A DNA stretch of 64,000 nt from Euglena gracilis (Eukaryota; Euglenida; Euglenophyceae; Euglenales). Below are positions 31,296 through 43,440 of the stretch, piece by piece. Position 1 is the first letter of the stretch; the number at the start of each line of letters is the position of its first letter. A program made the translations under genes and the position numbers. A model generated the notes under the pieces. The model had not been told where the DNA came from, searched no databases, and saw only the letters and a program-made list of their open reading frames with translations. The stretch is from contig CP154956.1 of NCBI GenBank assembly GCA_039621445.1, positions 20,673,295-20,737,294 on the forward strand, read 5' to 3'.

Positions 31296-32885
31296 GTAAC
31301 GTGGCAATGGCTTTTGAGGGTTGGATGGGCGGGCCCTGCAAATGATAAATAAAGAAAGAACATTTTTTTTGGTATTTGCCCCACCCCCCCCACCCCACAA
31401 AAAAGATTTTTTTACATTTTTTTGCCCCCACACCCCACAAAAATTTAAATGTTGTTTTTCCAAAACCCCTACACCCCCACAAAATAGAAAACAAACTTTC
31501 CCCTCACCCCCCACCCCCCGTTTGCCGCCCAAACGCCATGTCCGTCTGATTTTCGCGACACCATTTCCCCATTTACTAATTGCTGTTTATTGTTTACGCC
31601 ACGTTCGCCAAACTTTGTCCACTCCAAAGAATTTTGTTATTGGGGAGCAGGGGAGGGTGATGGGCAGGGGGAGAGTCTGTTTCAGTCCTAGCAGGATCAA
31701 AAGTTGAGTCAAATCCCAGCGGGATCACAATCTTCGGTGCACTTTTGGCCTCTGGTGGGGGCTCGTCATTTCTTCCGCTGAATACCTCCCCCCCCCTTGT
31801 CCACCCCCCCCGGTTCTTACCCATCTTTTTAAAGGTCATCGTCACGGGGAGGTTTATTTTGCGTGCATTTTTAAGGGAAATTTCTCAAAGACTTCGATAT
31901 TTCTGCAACTTCTGAGACCTGATTTGGTGAGGTATTGTTGATTTCTGCATCCAAATGTGTGTAAGTTCAACAATTTTTTCCCCCTTGTCTAAGCACCACC
32001 CCCCTGGTTCTTACCCATATTTTGGCAAAATAAGCCCCCCCCCCCCCCCCGGTTCTTACCCATCTTTTCCAGTGCTTAGACAAGGGGGGGGGGAGGCATG
32101 AGCCTCCGTGGAGGTAATCAAAAAGGCGGGATTCCACTTTTGTGGTGGAGCCTGGATGGGCACTCGGCCCAGTTTGCCCCAGCACCGAGCAGAAATTTTG
32201 CCAGCCGGATTGCTTGCTGGCATCCTGGGGCAACGTCTGAGACAAAATTGCTGTCTTCGCAATGAGTATCTGAGACTTCTGCAACGACACCGTTGTAGTG
32301 TAGATGAGGGACCGTGCCATTTTAAAATAATAGCTGTGTCACGTGGCTTGAATTGCAGGATTACATTTTTTGTGTTTTTCGGTGTTTGCTAGTACACTCA
32401 TTGCCCCACATACCTCCTTCCTGGACACTGTTCTCCCCAGGAAATTGTCACCTAAGCCACATGCTCGCTGACCTGTCCGCATAGGGATCTGTTACCTACC
32501 TCGTTGACCTGTCACCTCACAAATTTTTCAGAAATTTGACGCTGTCTCAGGGAACATGAAAATTTTTTTCTAAGGTGAAGGTGGGTCCACCCCCTCCCCT
32601 TTGACCCAGACCCCCACCCACCAGGAAACTGTCACCTGTCTCTGTACTCACTGACCTGTCACCATGGGGACCTGTCACCAACCCACGGTACTTCCTGACC
32701 TGACAGGTTACAGTTTCCGGGGGGGGGGGTACGTATTTTTCCGGTCCATTTTTCATTTGAGAAACCACACCACCCCCAGTGGTTGCGTCCAGCACTTCCT
32801 TTCCCTGGGTGAGCCCCATTGCGTCCTCCTTCTTCCACACCTCTTGCTGCAATGCTCTCTAGGTGGCCCTCACCTTGTCTGTCAG
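31296..32885. other. Intron-like spacer
   Basis: C-run-rich AT sequence. About 31390-31520 has CACCCC/CACAAAAA blocks. About 31985-32090 has GGTTCTTACCCATCTTTT and AGACAAGGGGG texts in inverted arrangement. About 32400-32710 is part of the AAACTGTCA/GACCTGTCA dispersed repeat. No exon is supported. Confidence 0.45.
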
Positions 32886-32960
32886 GCAAGAATGACGACC
32901 CCTGCCGCAACCCCCGCCCTTGCCAAGGATGACTCCCCTCCGGACGTGAAGGAAGTGAAG
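32886..32960 (+). CDS. Putative exon E23, linker before the A-B array
   Basis: Acceptor TTGTCTGTCAG, donor GTGAAG|GTTTGC. Exactly 25 codons, phase 0 both ends: ARMTTPAATPALAKDD then SPPDVKEVK. The Ala/Thr/Pro part then acidic/Lys end is in keeping with the B modules that follow. Confidence 0.6.
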
Positions 32961-33543
32961 GTTTGCCACCCCCACAATCTCTGGGTTTGCAAATGAAGCC
33001 CACACAGCTCAACACTGGCTGAACGCTGATGCGTGATCCCTGTGGCCAAATGCTTCTTCCGTCATGGTCATTCCGCACCAACGTCATCCCGCTCTGCCTC
33101 TTCCAAATTTTGACCACCGGTTTCCACACATTTCCTTCCTGGCATTTCTGCAAGGATGCAGAGAACCCTTCTTTCGGATGGTCCAGCAAGCTACTTTGCA
33201 AAAGTTTGGTGCAATGTGCCGAAGAATACGCTTGAACCCTGCAGTGTACGGCGTTGGGCCAAGCTTTCGGCGTGGGCGTCCTCTGTGCCTTCCTGCCCCC
33301 CCCCCCCCCAGCCCGTGGCCATCAACCAACTGCGGAATCAACTAAAATGGCTGTTTTTGTGGGGTTTTGGAGGGCTTCAGCAACCTGCAATTTTGAGGTA
33401 AAATCCCAATTTCCTTGGAAAAAGGGTGCTTGAAGGGCGAGGACAAAGGCAAAGATGTAGCGGCACCCCACAGCGCTGGTTTTTCCCCCAGATTTTGCAT
33501 GTGTTAAATTTTTGACGCCTGCGTCGTATCTTGCTGCCATATT
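32961..33543. other. Intron E23-A1, left part
   Basis: About 33150-33300 stays open in two frames (MQRTLLSDGPASYFAK or FFRMVQQATLQKFGAMCRR), with no convincing splice pair, so I leave it uncalled. Confidence 0.4.
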
Positions 33544-33778
33544 CAGGCTGAATTTAAGGCAGTGCGGGGGTAGGGCGTATGGCCAAAAGTGCCCAGGCGC
33601 TTGGCCAGGACATTTCCCGCACTGAATGCACTGGAAGCCCAGAAACAGCCATTTTTGGATGCTTTTTGGCCTGCGACCAGGCAGGCACCGACCCCTCGGG
33701 GGGCAGTGCCTTGCCTGCCCAGGCACTCCAGGGTCCTCCGAGACCCCCGTCCCCCCGGGGTTGGTCAATTTCAGCCTG
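33544..33778. mobile_element. hAT-like family-C element
   Basis: Ends CAGGCTGAATTTAAGG and GGTTGGTCAATTTCAGCCTG. Flanks GCCATATT (33536-33543) and GCCATGCT (33779-33786) match in 6 of 8. 235 bp. Interior contains AGTGCCCAGGCGC and CTGCCCAGGCACTCC as in other family-C copies. Confidence 0.75.
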
Positions 33779-34016
33779 GCCATGCTTGGCCTCCTAAGGA
33801 TCTTATCAACCAGGGTTCTTGCCAGTCTGTTCTTTGAGCTGCCTGAAAACTTCTGATATCTTTGCAGTGGGCTTCGTCCCTGTCCCTCTTACACTACTTG
33901 CTCGTTTCACCGGGTTTTCTTTCCCCTCGCTCCACCGATGCTTGCAAATTTAAGAGTTTCCTCCCAATAACGGGAAGTCCCTCTGCTTTGAGTTTCTCTG
34001 CCGTTTTTGTTTGCAG

Positions 34017-34049
34017 CCAAAGGTCAAAGCGAAGGGCAAAGCACGAACG
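34017..34049 (+). CDS. Exon A1 of the Lys-rich A-B array
   Basis: Acceptor TTTGTTTGCAG, donor ACG|GTGTGA; 33 nt, phase 0. Encodes PKVKAKGKART. Type-A modules carry (P/A)K-x-KAKG-(K/R)A, similar to Lys-rich tails of linker-histone-like or DNA-binding proteins. It pairs with the B-like exon at 35198. Confidence 0.75.
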
Positions 34050-35197
34050 GTGTGAATGGTCACTTTGCCTTGTCCCTTTTCATTGCCACAAGCGTCAGCA
34101 CCAAAAAAGTTTCACGCCTTTAGGGACAGCCGGGCAATGGGTTTAGTGTGCGCCAAGTTTGCCGAAAAACTGGCCATTTTGGCGGGGGGAGACACTTTGA
34201 GCGGGGGGGGGGGGGGGAAGGTTTGTTGAACCATCCTGCACAGGCTTTTAAATGTGGCTTTTCTTGCTGCTGAAAACTGTATTTACCAGGACAAGGTCCA
34301 GATTCAGGTGTGTCCAGTCACATGAGTGAATGAATGGTTGTGCGTGTGTACTTGTGTTTGCATAGCTCCCACCTTTGGGGATTCATCAGGCATCCCAAGG
34401 AATTTCCAGTCATCTTACTGGGGGGGGGAAAAACTTGTACAGGAAAAAATGTTGTGGGAAAAATTCTGGACGAAATTTTGTCCAGGATTTTTCCTGCCTT
34501 TTTAAGGATGTGTCCAGGATTTTTCCTGGCAGATTTAAAGAAAGTCCAATTTCCTCCAGTGAATGACCCCCCCAAAAAATCTTCGGCGCTGCGTGCCGAT
34601 TTGCAGGCAGGCAGGAGTGTGTTTTTTTTTTGTGTGGAAAACATCCAATCCCACAAGTGGCTGTCATTTGATATTCACGTGAATGTTGCTCACCTGTTAT
34701 TTAGGGGGGAATTCAAAACTACTTTGTAAATTTCATGTTTTTTTTTATGTCTGCTTGCAATCAAAACCCAAGGGACAGAACAAAACAACCCTAACCAGGA
34801 AGCTGTCCTTCCCAACCGCCCCAAACCCCTTTGAAACGTGCGTTAGCCCAGAGCGTGCACTCCGCCCCCCGGTTCTTTTTTAAGCTGTCCAATGTTTTTT
34901 CCTACCTGGTTTAAGCGAGCGTTCAGCATTTTTCCCAGCATTTTAAGGATTCGGACAATATTTTTCTTGGCAGAATTTTTCCCGTCGGCAATTGTTCCCA
35001 GTCAGATTTTCCCCCCAGTAAGGGCATTTTAAGGCATTTTTTTAAGGTTTTTTTTAAGGCACCTTAAAAACATCCCCACGTGCACAACTGTGAGGTATTA
35101 ATTCGATTTGTATGGGCTCGATGTGGTGTCGACATATGTGTTTGTGTGTGGTTGTAGTCCAAAATGCAGCATTTTGTAGCAAGCTCTGCTTTCTCAG

Positions 35198-35254
35198 GCA
35201 GTGAAGACAGCTGGGGATGACCCAGAGCCCGAAGCCCTCACGTCACCGGCTGAG
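35198..35254 (+). CDS. Exon B0 of the A-B array
   Basis: Acceptor TTTCTCAG, donor GCTGAG|GTATTA; 57 nt, phase 0. Encodes AVKTAGDDPEPEALTSPAE. It starts like the other B modules (A-x-K) but is longer and more acidic, so may be the ancestral or a diverged form. Confidence 0.7.
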
Positions 35255-35490
35255 GTATTAGAGCAACAAGTTGGAAGATGCCTTATCTCTGAAACATCAT
35301 ATTTTTCAGGTTTTGTTTCGTTTTTCTTTTCTTCACACGCACAAAGCACCAAAGTGAAGGCACGTGCCCGGTGACAAGTGACGCTGGCAAGTCAGGGGCT
35401 TCTCTCCCCTGCAAGTCAGGTGTTCTGTGAGGCTGGGTGGCGATGCCTCTGCTTCTCTGGCAAGAAACCATTTCATTCCCCTCTCTTCAG

Positions 35491-35523
35491 CCGAAGACAA
35501 AAGCAAAAGGCAAGGCCAAAGCG
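35491..35523 (+). CDS. Exon A2 of the A-B array
   Basis: Acceptor CTCTCTTCAG, donor AAAGCG|GTCCGT; 33 nt, phase 0. Encodes PKTKAKGKAKA, differing from A1 at three positions. Confidence 0.78.
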
Positions 35524-35957
35524 GTCCGTCCCCGCTCTTTATGTGCATATGCGCTGTGCATTGCTGCGCTCATCCCACCAATCTGCACACAATGGCTCCA
35601 TGTTTGTGTCCGCAGTACACAAAGCGGTGCATGCAGCAAACACATTTCATGTGCACAGGTTGGTTTGTTGTTCCAGGAAGGGCCAATTAATGGAGAGGGC
35701 GAAGTTCATCACTGCCCTCGGTGGGTTGGATGACAAGCTAAGCCAAAAGCCGCTAGAAGGTCGCCATTTAGCGCCAGAGACTAATGCAGTGGGGGGCAAA
35801 TATGCGTGTTGCGAGGGTCGGAGCAAGCATGGGGATGCCTGCCTTCATCCATGCCCACACAGCGGTTTTGGAGCATTGCTGACTGTTTGGTTGATGGGTC
35901 TCTGAGATTTGGAATCGAAGAGCTGCACCTTGCACCTTGGCCACGCGCTTCCCTCAG

Positions 35958-36002
35958 GCCAAAGGGAAGGACTCTGACAGCGAAGGCGGCGCTGACATGC
36001 AG
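35958..36002 (+). CDS. Exon B1 of the A-B array
   Basis: Acceptor TTCCCTCAG, donor ATGCAG|GTGGGT; 45 nt, phase 0. Encodes AKGKDSDSEGGADMQ. All B1-B5 exons are 45 nt and end in Gln-|GT. Confidence 0.78.
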
Positions 36003-36394
36003 GTGGGTGTCTTCCCTGACACGGCAGCCCTCAACCTGTTCTGAGCCTCAAATCTGGGGTTGGGGTTGGGATGGACAATGAGTTGGGGGGTTCTGAATGG
36101 AATTGTTGTTTTTTTTAATACTGTGCCCGGTCATTCCTTCGACACAAAATGGGTTATTTTTTCGTTGGAAATGTCAGGGCTCAAGTTGCAGTGGCCCAAA
36201 CGGGCTATTCCAGGGGGGCTGTTTTCCAGACGTCCAGTGGGATTGCATTGCTGGTTCCGAAATGATCACAAGCCCAAGCGAGGGCTGAAGTTCAGTATCT
36301 TGCCATTGATGTGGTCAGCCCGCTCCCATGTTTGTGTTGGGCCGCTGGCTTCTGATTTACGTTGGTAGATTCGACCCGGTCTCCCCTAATACAG

Positions 36395-36431
36395 GTGATG
36401 TCCGAATCGAAGCCAAAGGCAAGGGGACGAC

Positions 36432-36433
<2 letters not shown>
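36395..36433 (+). CDS. Exon A3 of the A-B array
   Basis: Acceptor CTAATACAG, donor CGACAG|GTGTGT; 39 nt, phase 0. Encodes VMSESKPKARGRQ. The intron begins immediately with a TG microsatellite, so the donor itself is made of repeat units. Confidence 0.75.

Positions 36434-36482
<49 letters not shown>
36434..36482. repeat. TG microsatellite at a splice donor
   Basis: About 24 TG units starting at the first base of the intron after exon A3; length change here could alter the donor context. Confidence 0.97.
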
Positions 36483-36485
<3 letters not shown>

Positions 36486-36865
36486 GCTGCAAATATCACA
36501 AAGAGAAGATGCCACAAAACAATCCCCCGTCATTTTAAGTGGATGCGTGCTTTTTGCTTGGTTTCCAGGGAAGCCAGCAACCGATTGAAAATTAGGCGGC
36601 ACATTCGCATTTGAGCTTTTTTCTCTGTCGTTGTGGGCATTTGACTCAAATCGACATTTTTTAAAGGTTGACCCTGACCCCCGAAAGCCCAAAATGTAAT
36701 CAAGATGTGATGTGATGCCCCAAGAGGTGGAGATGGAAGTAGATATTTTGACAGTTAGGGTGCCTCAGAGTGCGTGTCACCACAGTGTGTGGTGTGCATC
36801 ACAACCTGTATGTGCGTTTGGAACCTTTGAATGGCTGCCTGATCAACATGAGATGTTGTTGGGGC

Positions 36866-37155
36866 AGTATATGCCCCCCACTTTATGCCCCCCTGGGGAG
36901 GCACATAGTTGGGCCAGGGGGATCCAATTTTTTTTTGCGTTATTGATGGAATAGGGTTAGGGTTAAAAGTTTGCTCTAATTTCAGGTTTAACTTGTACAC
37001 CTAACAGTAATCATCTATAAGTTGGGCCTAAAGTTAGGCCGAACTCCTAATCCTAGCCCTATTCTGTCAATAATCCCAAAATTTTCCCCGACCCCCCTGA
37101 TCCAACTGTGTGCCCCCCCCCCCCCCCCGGGGGCATATAGTTGGAGGCTGCCATT
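36866..37155. mobile_element. Fold-back element, relative of 2115-2396
   Basis: Shares TTATTGATGGAATAGGGTTAGG, the core AACTTGTACACC.AACA, and TCTATAAGTT with 2115-2396, with arms containing ATAGTTGG...CCAACTGTGTG and C-run/G-run pairs. It ends GGAGGCTGCC. More diverged than the first copy. Confidence 0.65.
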
Positions 37156-37194
37156 ATTGGATAGATTTGGGGCAGGTGAGAATAATCCTGACAT

Positions 37195-37875
37195 ATACTT
37201 TGTGAAAAGTTGGTGATCGGTGTGTGCGTTTGCGCAAATGGACACACCAACCACAAGCGTGGGCAAATGCACACACCAACCACTTGTGCGTATGCGCAAG
37301 CCAGTCTGTTGCTCAAGGGTTCGCAGAACCCCGGGGGGGGGTGGACTGGATCTAGTCCAAATTTGGCTAGCAGAAATTCTAGCAGACCCCCCCCACCAGA
37401 GGGGGGAGGTCTGCTGGACCTCCCCCCAGGGACAGCTAGTGGAAAAATCTTTTCAAGTGACCGGCGCGAAGCACCAAAAGGTATTTGGTCCCCAAAAGTG
37501 GCCAAAAATGCCCCCTTTTTGGCCATTTTTGGGATTTTTTTTTTGAACAAAGTCAGCCAAAGATGCATTTAAAATGTCATTTCCACCTCGGCACGCAGCG
37601 CCAGAGGAATTTTTTTTTCCATTTGGGGCGACCTCTGGACGCTCTCCCCCTACGGGGGTGGGGAGGGTGGGTCTAGCCGTTTTTTTTTTCCAGTGTCTAG
37701 GAAAATGGCTGGCCAGTGGACCCCCCCCCCTTCCCCGGGATCCCTGGCGTAAACAGGCCACACAGGCACACTGAAATTGGTGTGCTTGTAAAATTGGTTG
37801 GTTTGCGCAAAACCTGTAAATGGTTTGTTTGGTCGGTTTGCGCATCTGTGCACACAGACCACTTGGGGGGAGGCA
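37195..37875. repeat. GCGCAAA-type repeats interrupted by a family-B-like element
   Basis: About 37205-37310 and 37745-37870 carry TTTGCGCAAATG, GCGTATGCGCAAG and TTTGCGCAAAACC texts related to the palindromes at 61-64 kb. Between them, about 37315-37740, is a diverged family-B interior (GTCCAAATTTGGCTAGCAG, GGCGCGAAGCACC, GCACGCAGCGCC, GTGTCTAGGAAAATGGCTGG). Element ends and duplication are not clear. Confidence 0.6.
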
Positions 37876-38509
37876 GGGGGGGACAGGGGGCCTGCCTGCG
37901 GCCCCTCCCCCCTGCCCTCCTCCCCCGGGCACATCCAAAGGGACTCCACTTTGGATTTTGTGTGACCTTTTTTTGCAGCATGCCATCCGTGCTGCTGTAC
38001 AATTTACATCTCAAACTTAAGGATTTCCAAACTGCAGTAATGCTGCGCTGTCCAAATGGGAAATTTCATAGAACTGAAATACAACAAATGGACCAGTCTT
38101 CTGGCCCATATTCAGTCATCGGCAGTTGAGCTTACAAAAACCCATTTTTGACCCCTGAAGCATCAAAATAAATGGCATTTCCAGGTTTTATCCTGACCAA
38201 CTGAGTTTACAGGTGCCAGTCACCCCCCAGTGTCTTTGGTCCGAAAATGAGGCACAGTACATTGGCTGAAAATGAACATGTCAGCTAACACATAAATCTT
38301 GGTCTTCAGGGGGCCATGTAATGCTCCTTCTCGCTCAAAGTTTTTGTTATACCGGCGCCGAAGTCAAATATTTCTACATGTGTGAACATGCACACATCAA
38401 CCCAAAAAAGTATCAAGTGCAAGATGTGCCACCAAAGTGGAACCCCCGCCCGAACCTCTTTCTCTTTTGTCCAGGTCCTGTTGGCATCTGTTTCCCGAAC
38501 AAACCTAAA

Positions 38510-38945
38510 CCCCCCTCCCAAACGACAACCCCCCAAATAGCCCCCCCCCCCCCAAATAACAACCCCCTGCCGAGGACCGACTTCGGCCGCCCAAATAATA
38601 ACCCCCCTCTGGCCGCTGTGAAGGCATGGGAAAAAAAAGAGGAAAGAAGAAATTTCGTTGCAAAAAAAAAGTCGCAAAACTGGATGAAATTGGTGCAGAA
38701 AACATGCATCGATTCTTTGCAGAAAATATGCGCCAAAAAGTATCAATTTTTCGAAAATGTGAAAAAAAAACGCCAGAAAAGTGACCATTGGAGCCTGTGG
38801 GAGGGTTCTTTGGGCGATTTTTGACTTCGAAATTTTGCCCAAATAATAACCCCCCAAATAATGACCCCCCCCCCCCCGGACCCCGATGTCGAGTGTCCAA
38901 ATGATAAACCGGGGGGGGGGGTTATTATTTGGGTTTGAAACCCAC
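38510..38945. repeat. Dispersed repeat K, copy 1
   Basis: Repeated CCCAAATAATAACCCCCC and related words at both ends (about 38520-38610 and 38838-38930, inverted near the right end) around an A-rich middle. Copy 2 is at about 44150-44525. Inverted ends suggest a non-autonomous element, but no target duplication is seen. Confidence 0.6.
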
Positions 38946-39061
38946 CAGGGGCTTTCAGTTGTCGAAAAAAAATGGGCACTCAGAAAGATTGGAGCACAAA
39001 GTCCTGGATTCGATGGACACATCATGGCGCGTGAAGTTCCGCAGCTTATCGCGGCCTTGGG

Positions 39062-39200
39062 CTGGGGGTCCGGAAAAGGCATTTTCAATGAAAGTTTTCT
39101 GGGTCCCCCTGGACCTCAACCCCCCCCCCCGGGGCAGACACCCTATAGCACCCACCCACCCCCCTCCCCCCCGGTCGGTAAGCACAAGCATGGTCACACC
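39062..39200. repeat. Truncated family-A element, right end
   Basis: GGTCCGGAAAAGGCATTTTCAATGAAAG followed by TCTGGGTCCCC and the right end GGTAAGCACAAGCATG. The left half is missing. The motif AATGAAAATTTTCTGGG is shared with 28070 and 51195. Confidence 0.65.
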
Positions 39201-39479
39201 ATTGCTTTGCAGATTTGGATGTTTTTAACGGTTTTTTGAACTTTGCAGGATTCGGAGTGTGGTTTTGGACGTTTCATAATGAGTTTTTTTTAGTTTTCAA
39301 TTTTTTTTCGTGAACATTCCCTTTTCTTAAGCGGCCTTTTAGGGCTGCCGGGTTCACGACAGAACCAGCGTTACGAACCTTTAGTCAAAGAACACTCCCA
39401 GGATCAATTTCCAATTCCAAAATTGCGGTAGCACGATTTTCCAAACTGGGTAGTATTGGCCCGCCCCCCCCCCTTCCGA

Positions 39480-40375
39480 CTCTGCCATTTCGCCGGGGTC
39501 CAAAAATGGGTCAAAATCAATTTTTCGAAAAAATCTCGAGAAAACGTACATTATTTTCAAAAACGCACACTATTTCCGGAAATAACGGTGTGACGAAATA
39601 TACCCCTGGAGGCTCTCTATCGCCCCCCGTTCGCCGTTTTGGACGCCGACATGCCTGGCCCGTGTTCCAACGTGCTTATGCGGCCCAAAACGGCCATTTT
39701 GAGGTGTTTTTTTTGGCCGTTTTTTTTTTATACCGGAAGATCGGGTTTTCCAAAATATCTCGACAATGAAGCAAAACCAAAGAAAATGTCCGGAGAGCAA
39801 AAATGAAGCCCGTGGAATGCCCTATCCAACCATGGTTTACCCCCCCCCCAACTCTTCGTGTAGCCCGAGCTAACGGCCGTTTTTCGGCCAATTTTGGCCC
39901 ATTTCAGGGGCCATTTTGGGCTGTTTTGGGGGTAAAAAATCGATGTTTCCAAAATATCTCAAAAATGAAGCAAAATCGAAGGAAATGTCAGGAAACCTAC
40001 ATTGAAGCCCTTAAAATGCCGTATCTAATGGTATTTTGATTTCCCCGCAACTCTCGGACCTGGAAAAGCTGTTTTTGAGCCCAAAATGAGCGTTCCCCCC
40101 CCCCCCCCCGGCGCCCCATTTTGGGCCTGGAACCCGTTGACTTTGGGTCAAAAATGGGTCAAAAAAAGTCGAAAAAATCCCAAAAAAATTTCCCCGGAAC
40201 CATGTTTTTGGGCCTCCCGGCCTCGCGGAATACCTATTTTCGAGCCGAAAATGAGCGTTTTTCGACCCACCAGCACCCCGTTTTTGGCCCGTAACCCATG
40301 GACTTGGGGTCAAAAAGGTCGAAAAAAATGCAATAAAAACAAATGGGTATGGGGTGTATGGGCGATTAACCTTTC
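39480..40375. repeat. Dispersed repeat J, inverted copy 2
   Basis: Reverse complement of the family at 6066-7105, with GGTCAAAAATGGGTC, GAGCGTTTTTCGACCC and the terminus ATGGGTATGGGGTGTATGGG. It lies within the intron between A3 and B2, which makes that intron about 4.2 kb instead of the 250-850 bp of other A-to-B introns. Confidence 0.72.
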
Positions 40376-40578
40376 ATTAACATTGCAAATTATCAATTAT
40401 GCGAATTTTTTTTGCAATGCTAGTCTTTTCGGCCTTCCATCACATGCATGTCCCGTTAAGAGCTCAGCACTAATCAAAACCTGGTTTCTAATTTTGATGC
40501 ACTCAAAAGATCTCTGGCCCAGAAAACGAAGACACATGTCACTCTTTTGCCAGTCTGTTCTTTTTTTTTTTACACAAC

Positions 40579-40622
40579 CTGAAGGTAAACCAAAAGGTGA
40601 ACCGGCATTCGCTGTGGGCAGG
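40579..40622 (+). pseudogene. Possible decayed A-type exon
   Basis: The text CCTGAAGGTAAACCAAAAGG reads PEGKPKGEPAFAV and resembles an A module, but it lacks an acceptor AG (preceded by TTTTTACACAA) and has no donor. It could be a relic of an extra A exon before B2. Confidence 0.35.
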
Positions 40623-40668
40623 TCTCTGAACTTTGGAATTTATTTGACCTTCCCCTGTTCTTCCATAG

Positions 40669-40713
40669 GCCAAAGTGAAGGATGCTGCAACTGAAGGGAG
40701 TGCTGAATCTCAG
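40669..40713 (+). CDS. Exon B2 of the A-B array
   Basis: Acceptor TTCTTCCATAG, donor TCTCAG|GTCACT; 45 nt, phase 0. Encodes AKVKDAATEGSAESQ. Its donor context GTCACTTT is shared with B3 and B4. Confidence 0.78.
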
Positions 40714-42244
40714 GTCACTTTGTCGCTGTGCTGTATGAAGCCTTCCTGAAGCCTTAATGATCCTAAAGTTTGGACGATGGTGCCAATTGATGAGAGGGCA
40801 GGAAGCGTGCTGCAAATCAACTGCTCTGTTTGCAGAGAAATAACTACCCTCTGTTTCTCCAACTTCCGTTCTATAATCTAGCCTGCACACCAAAAATCAT
40901 GGTCAATAGATTTGGCCAAGAAAGGCAAAATGGAAGGCGCATGCATCCAGAAGCACGCAAAAAAAGGCAAGGTCTATGGTTGATTTTTTACCCTGCCAAG
41001 AACTGGAGTGCTGAAAAAAAAGCCCAAAACCTGCGCACTCGCAAAAATACAATGGAAATCATGCCAGTCAGACTGCTTAAGTGGTGGAGGGGTGCTGGAG
41101 GGGCTGCTGATGGCTGTACCTCGTCTCCGCCCCCCATCACAAATCAGTGACACCCTTCACATGAAAACTTAGTGCTTCTCGTGAGGGTGGACAAGCAGCA
41201 ACCTCCATCCTGATGGTGCCTTCGTGCCGCTTCATCATTTCTGCTCGTTGGGGTCACAACTGTCGTCTTGGTGTGGGTTTTTAACATACAACAAATGCAA
41301 AACCATCGTGTTTTCTCGGGGTCTGGGAACGTGGACATCGATTCATTTCCCTCAGTTTCTAACAAAAAAACAGTGGCCAACGTTCCAGTATTGAGCAAAA
41401 TCCCCGGAACCAGCCAACCAGCACCCCCCCCCCCCAGCCACCAGGTCCCATAACTGATTACCCTTTCTGCTGAAATTAAAAGCCAGTCGAGTATATCCGG
41501 GCTGGACTGAAAAAACAAACACGGATGGGTTTCGGCTTTCCCCTGTTTTCGGGTACCAGGTTACCAGCCCCCCATCCCTCGACCCCCACCCCAAAAAACT
41601 TTCAAATTTTGGGTGAAAAAATATTTTTTTTGGCGCGGTAGGCCAGAGACGGCGTAGTGAGGGGGTCCGAAACGTTGGGGGGAGGGGGTAAAATGGCGTG
41701 GCGGGGGTGGGGGGTCGGTGAGGAGCCCCAATTTGGAAAGGCTTAAACTTCACGATGACAATTCCCAACCCAAATTATATTTCTCCCAATAACCTTACAC
41801 AAACGCAGGAAAAGCAAAAGAGGGCGTCGTTCCACAACCTAAAGGGGGGTCCGTCGCACCACAACAGATACGTGCCCTGTTTTGATCCATGTTCGGGCCA
41901 AGCCCCAAATTGCCATTGGGCTTTAGGTTAAGGCTTAAATTTAGGACTACTCCCAACCCTAACGTATGCTTTCCAACGTAGAAAGAATTTGGTAGTGATA
42001 GCGTAGCGAAGCAGTGCCCTGCCTTTTTTTCCAGCTGGCCCGGAAAAACCGTCCTCGCGATCCAAAAAGACCTTTAGTCGAGTGGAAATAAAGTTATGGC
42101 CAGGCAGGCGAAACTGGGCTGGACCGAAAGAATTTTCGTCGAATGAAAGTCGAATTTTTTTTGTAAAAAGGGTCCAAATTGGAGGTTTCACCTCCAAATC
42201 TGGGTGAAAAAAAATCCAACCCAGCCAAGGATGCAGCCTGGCAG
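40714..42244. other. Intron B2-A4, first part
   Basis: AT-rich intron-like text with a few C-run blocks (about 41420 and 41570-41720). No exon is supported. Confidence 0.45.
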
Positions 42245-42900
42245 GTTGAGGGACTCCTTCCACTGGACCCCCCACCAGGGTTCGATATAAGGAGGGTGTA
42301 CATGGTTTAGGTGGGGGGTGCCCCCCCCCCTCCTGGCCCGTAGGGAGGTCCGAACCCCCCCCCACCTGCCAGGGGGGTCCAGACCGACCCTGGGGGGGAG
42401 GACCCCCCAAAAGGTCAATTTTTTCCTCCGGCGCTTTGCGCCGGAGTTTTTGGTAATTTTCTGCCATTGACCTGATGAAAAAGCACTATGTGCTGCTTGC
42501 GCTTTGATTTCGCTGGATGTCAAATTTTTGGCCCGGCGCTTTGCGCCGGGCCGAAAACCGGCACATCAAAGTAGCCACCCCGGGGAGCACAACGGGAACC
42601 CCCGATCGGTTTCCAGTTTGGGGGCCAAATCACGGTTTCCCATGGGGCCATGTAAGGGGAACAGGTTGTACTGCCATTTGGGGCCCTCTTCCACCCCTCC
42701 AAAACGTTCGATATCTGGATAGATTTTTGACATCCGCATCACCCGGACCGCGCCACTGTTTAGGTGGGGGGTGTCCCCCCCTCCTGGCCCGCGGGGGGGG
42801 TCCGGACCACCCCCCCCACCTGTCCTTATATCAAACCCTCCCACCCATGGGGGCTTTTGTCTTGGACCCCGGGGGTAGGTTGGGTGGGTCCGGCTGAGCC
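42245..42900. repeat. C/G-run repeats with GGCGCTTTGCGCC hairpins (repeat N)
   Basis: Two related blocks at about 42245-42470 and 42700-42900 share TTTAGGTGGGGGGTG and CCCCTCCTGGCCCG words; a further relative is at about 20035-20115. Hairpins CCGGCGCTTTGCGCCGG lie at about 42428 and 42533. About 42565-42740 recurs inverted at 48856-48985. Confidence 0.65.
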
Positions 42901-43184
42901 CCCAGGGGGATATACTTTTCGGCGCCTTTGGTGCTGAACATTTTTGAAAAGGTGCTATTTTAAGCATTTTTCGCGATTTTTGACCATTTTCAGGGAAAAT
43001 TGAGAGGGTCCCCCGGGACCCCCCCACCCGGTCCCCCCCCTAGGGGGTGGGGGGGGGGCCCACTCCCCCGTCTTAAAAAAAACCCCCGACGGGGTGGTCG
43101 AACCTTTTTTTCCCAGTCGGTAGGCTTGACCCCCAAGGAAGTTCTTAAGAAATTTTCAATACCTATCCCCCCCCCCCCCCCGGG

Positions 43185-43440
43185 AAACTGTCATGCCTGA
43201 GAACCTGTCAGGGTCCTGCCTGGGAAACTGTCAGGGTCCCCGGTACTGGCCAACCTGTCAGGTGACAGTTTCCCGGGGGGGGGGGTAGGTACCTTCAAAA
43301 TGCCAAATTATTATGAAGTTTCCCCCATGAAACATATGTTGTGGACGTCGACTTGTGAGAAACCCTTCACCTAAGCCTTTTTATCACTGACTTGTCACCA
43401 ACCTCTGTATTGACTGACCTGAGTTTCCCAGGGGGAGGGA
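43185..43440. repeat. AAACTGTCA/GACCTGTCA dispersed repeat
   Basis: Repeated GGGAAACTGTCA, AACCTGTCAGG and GACCTGTCACC-type words in both orientations next to C-run/G-run. Similar clusters occur at about 26795-26870, 27055-27110, 32400-32710 and 52975-53100. Confidence 0.65.

Noticed and set aside
40086-40694. 202-codon forward ORF
   Set aside because: Most of it runs through repeat J in the reverse orientation; only the last part, a possible decayed A exon and exon B2, is meaningful.
42500-42560. Possible tRNA or structured RNA from strong GGCGC hairpins
   Set aside because: Hairpins are isolated, repeated in many elements, and lack the other arms or conserved T-loop text of a tRNA.
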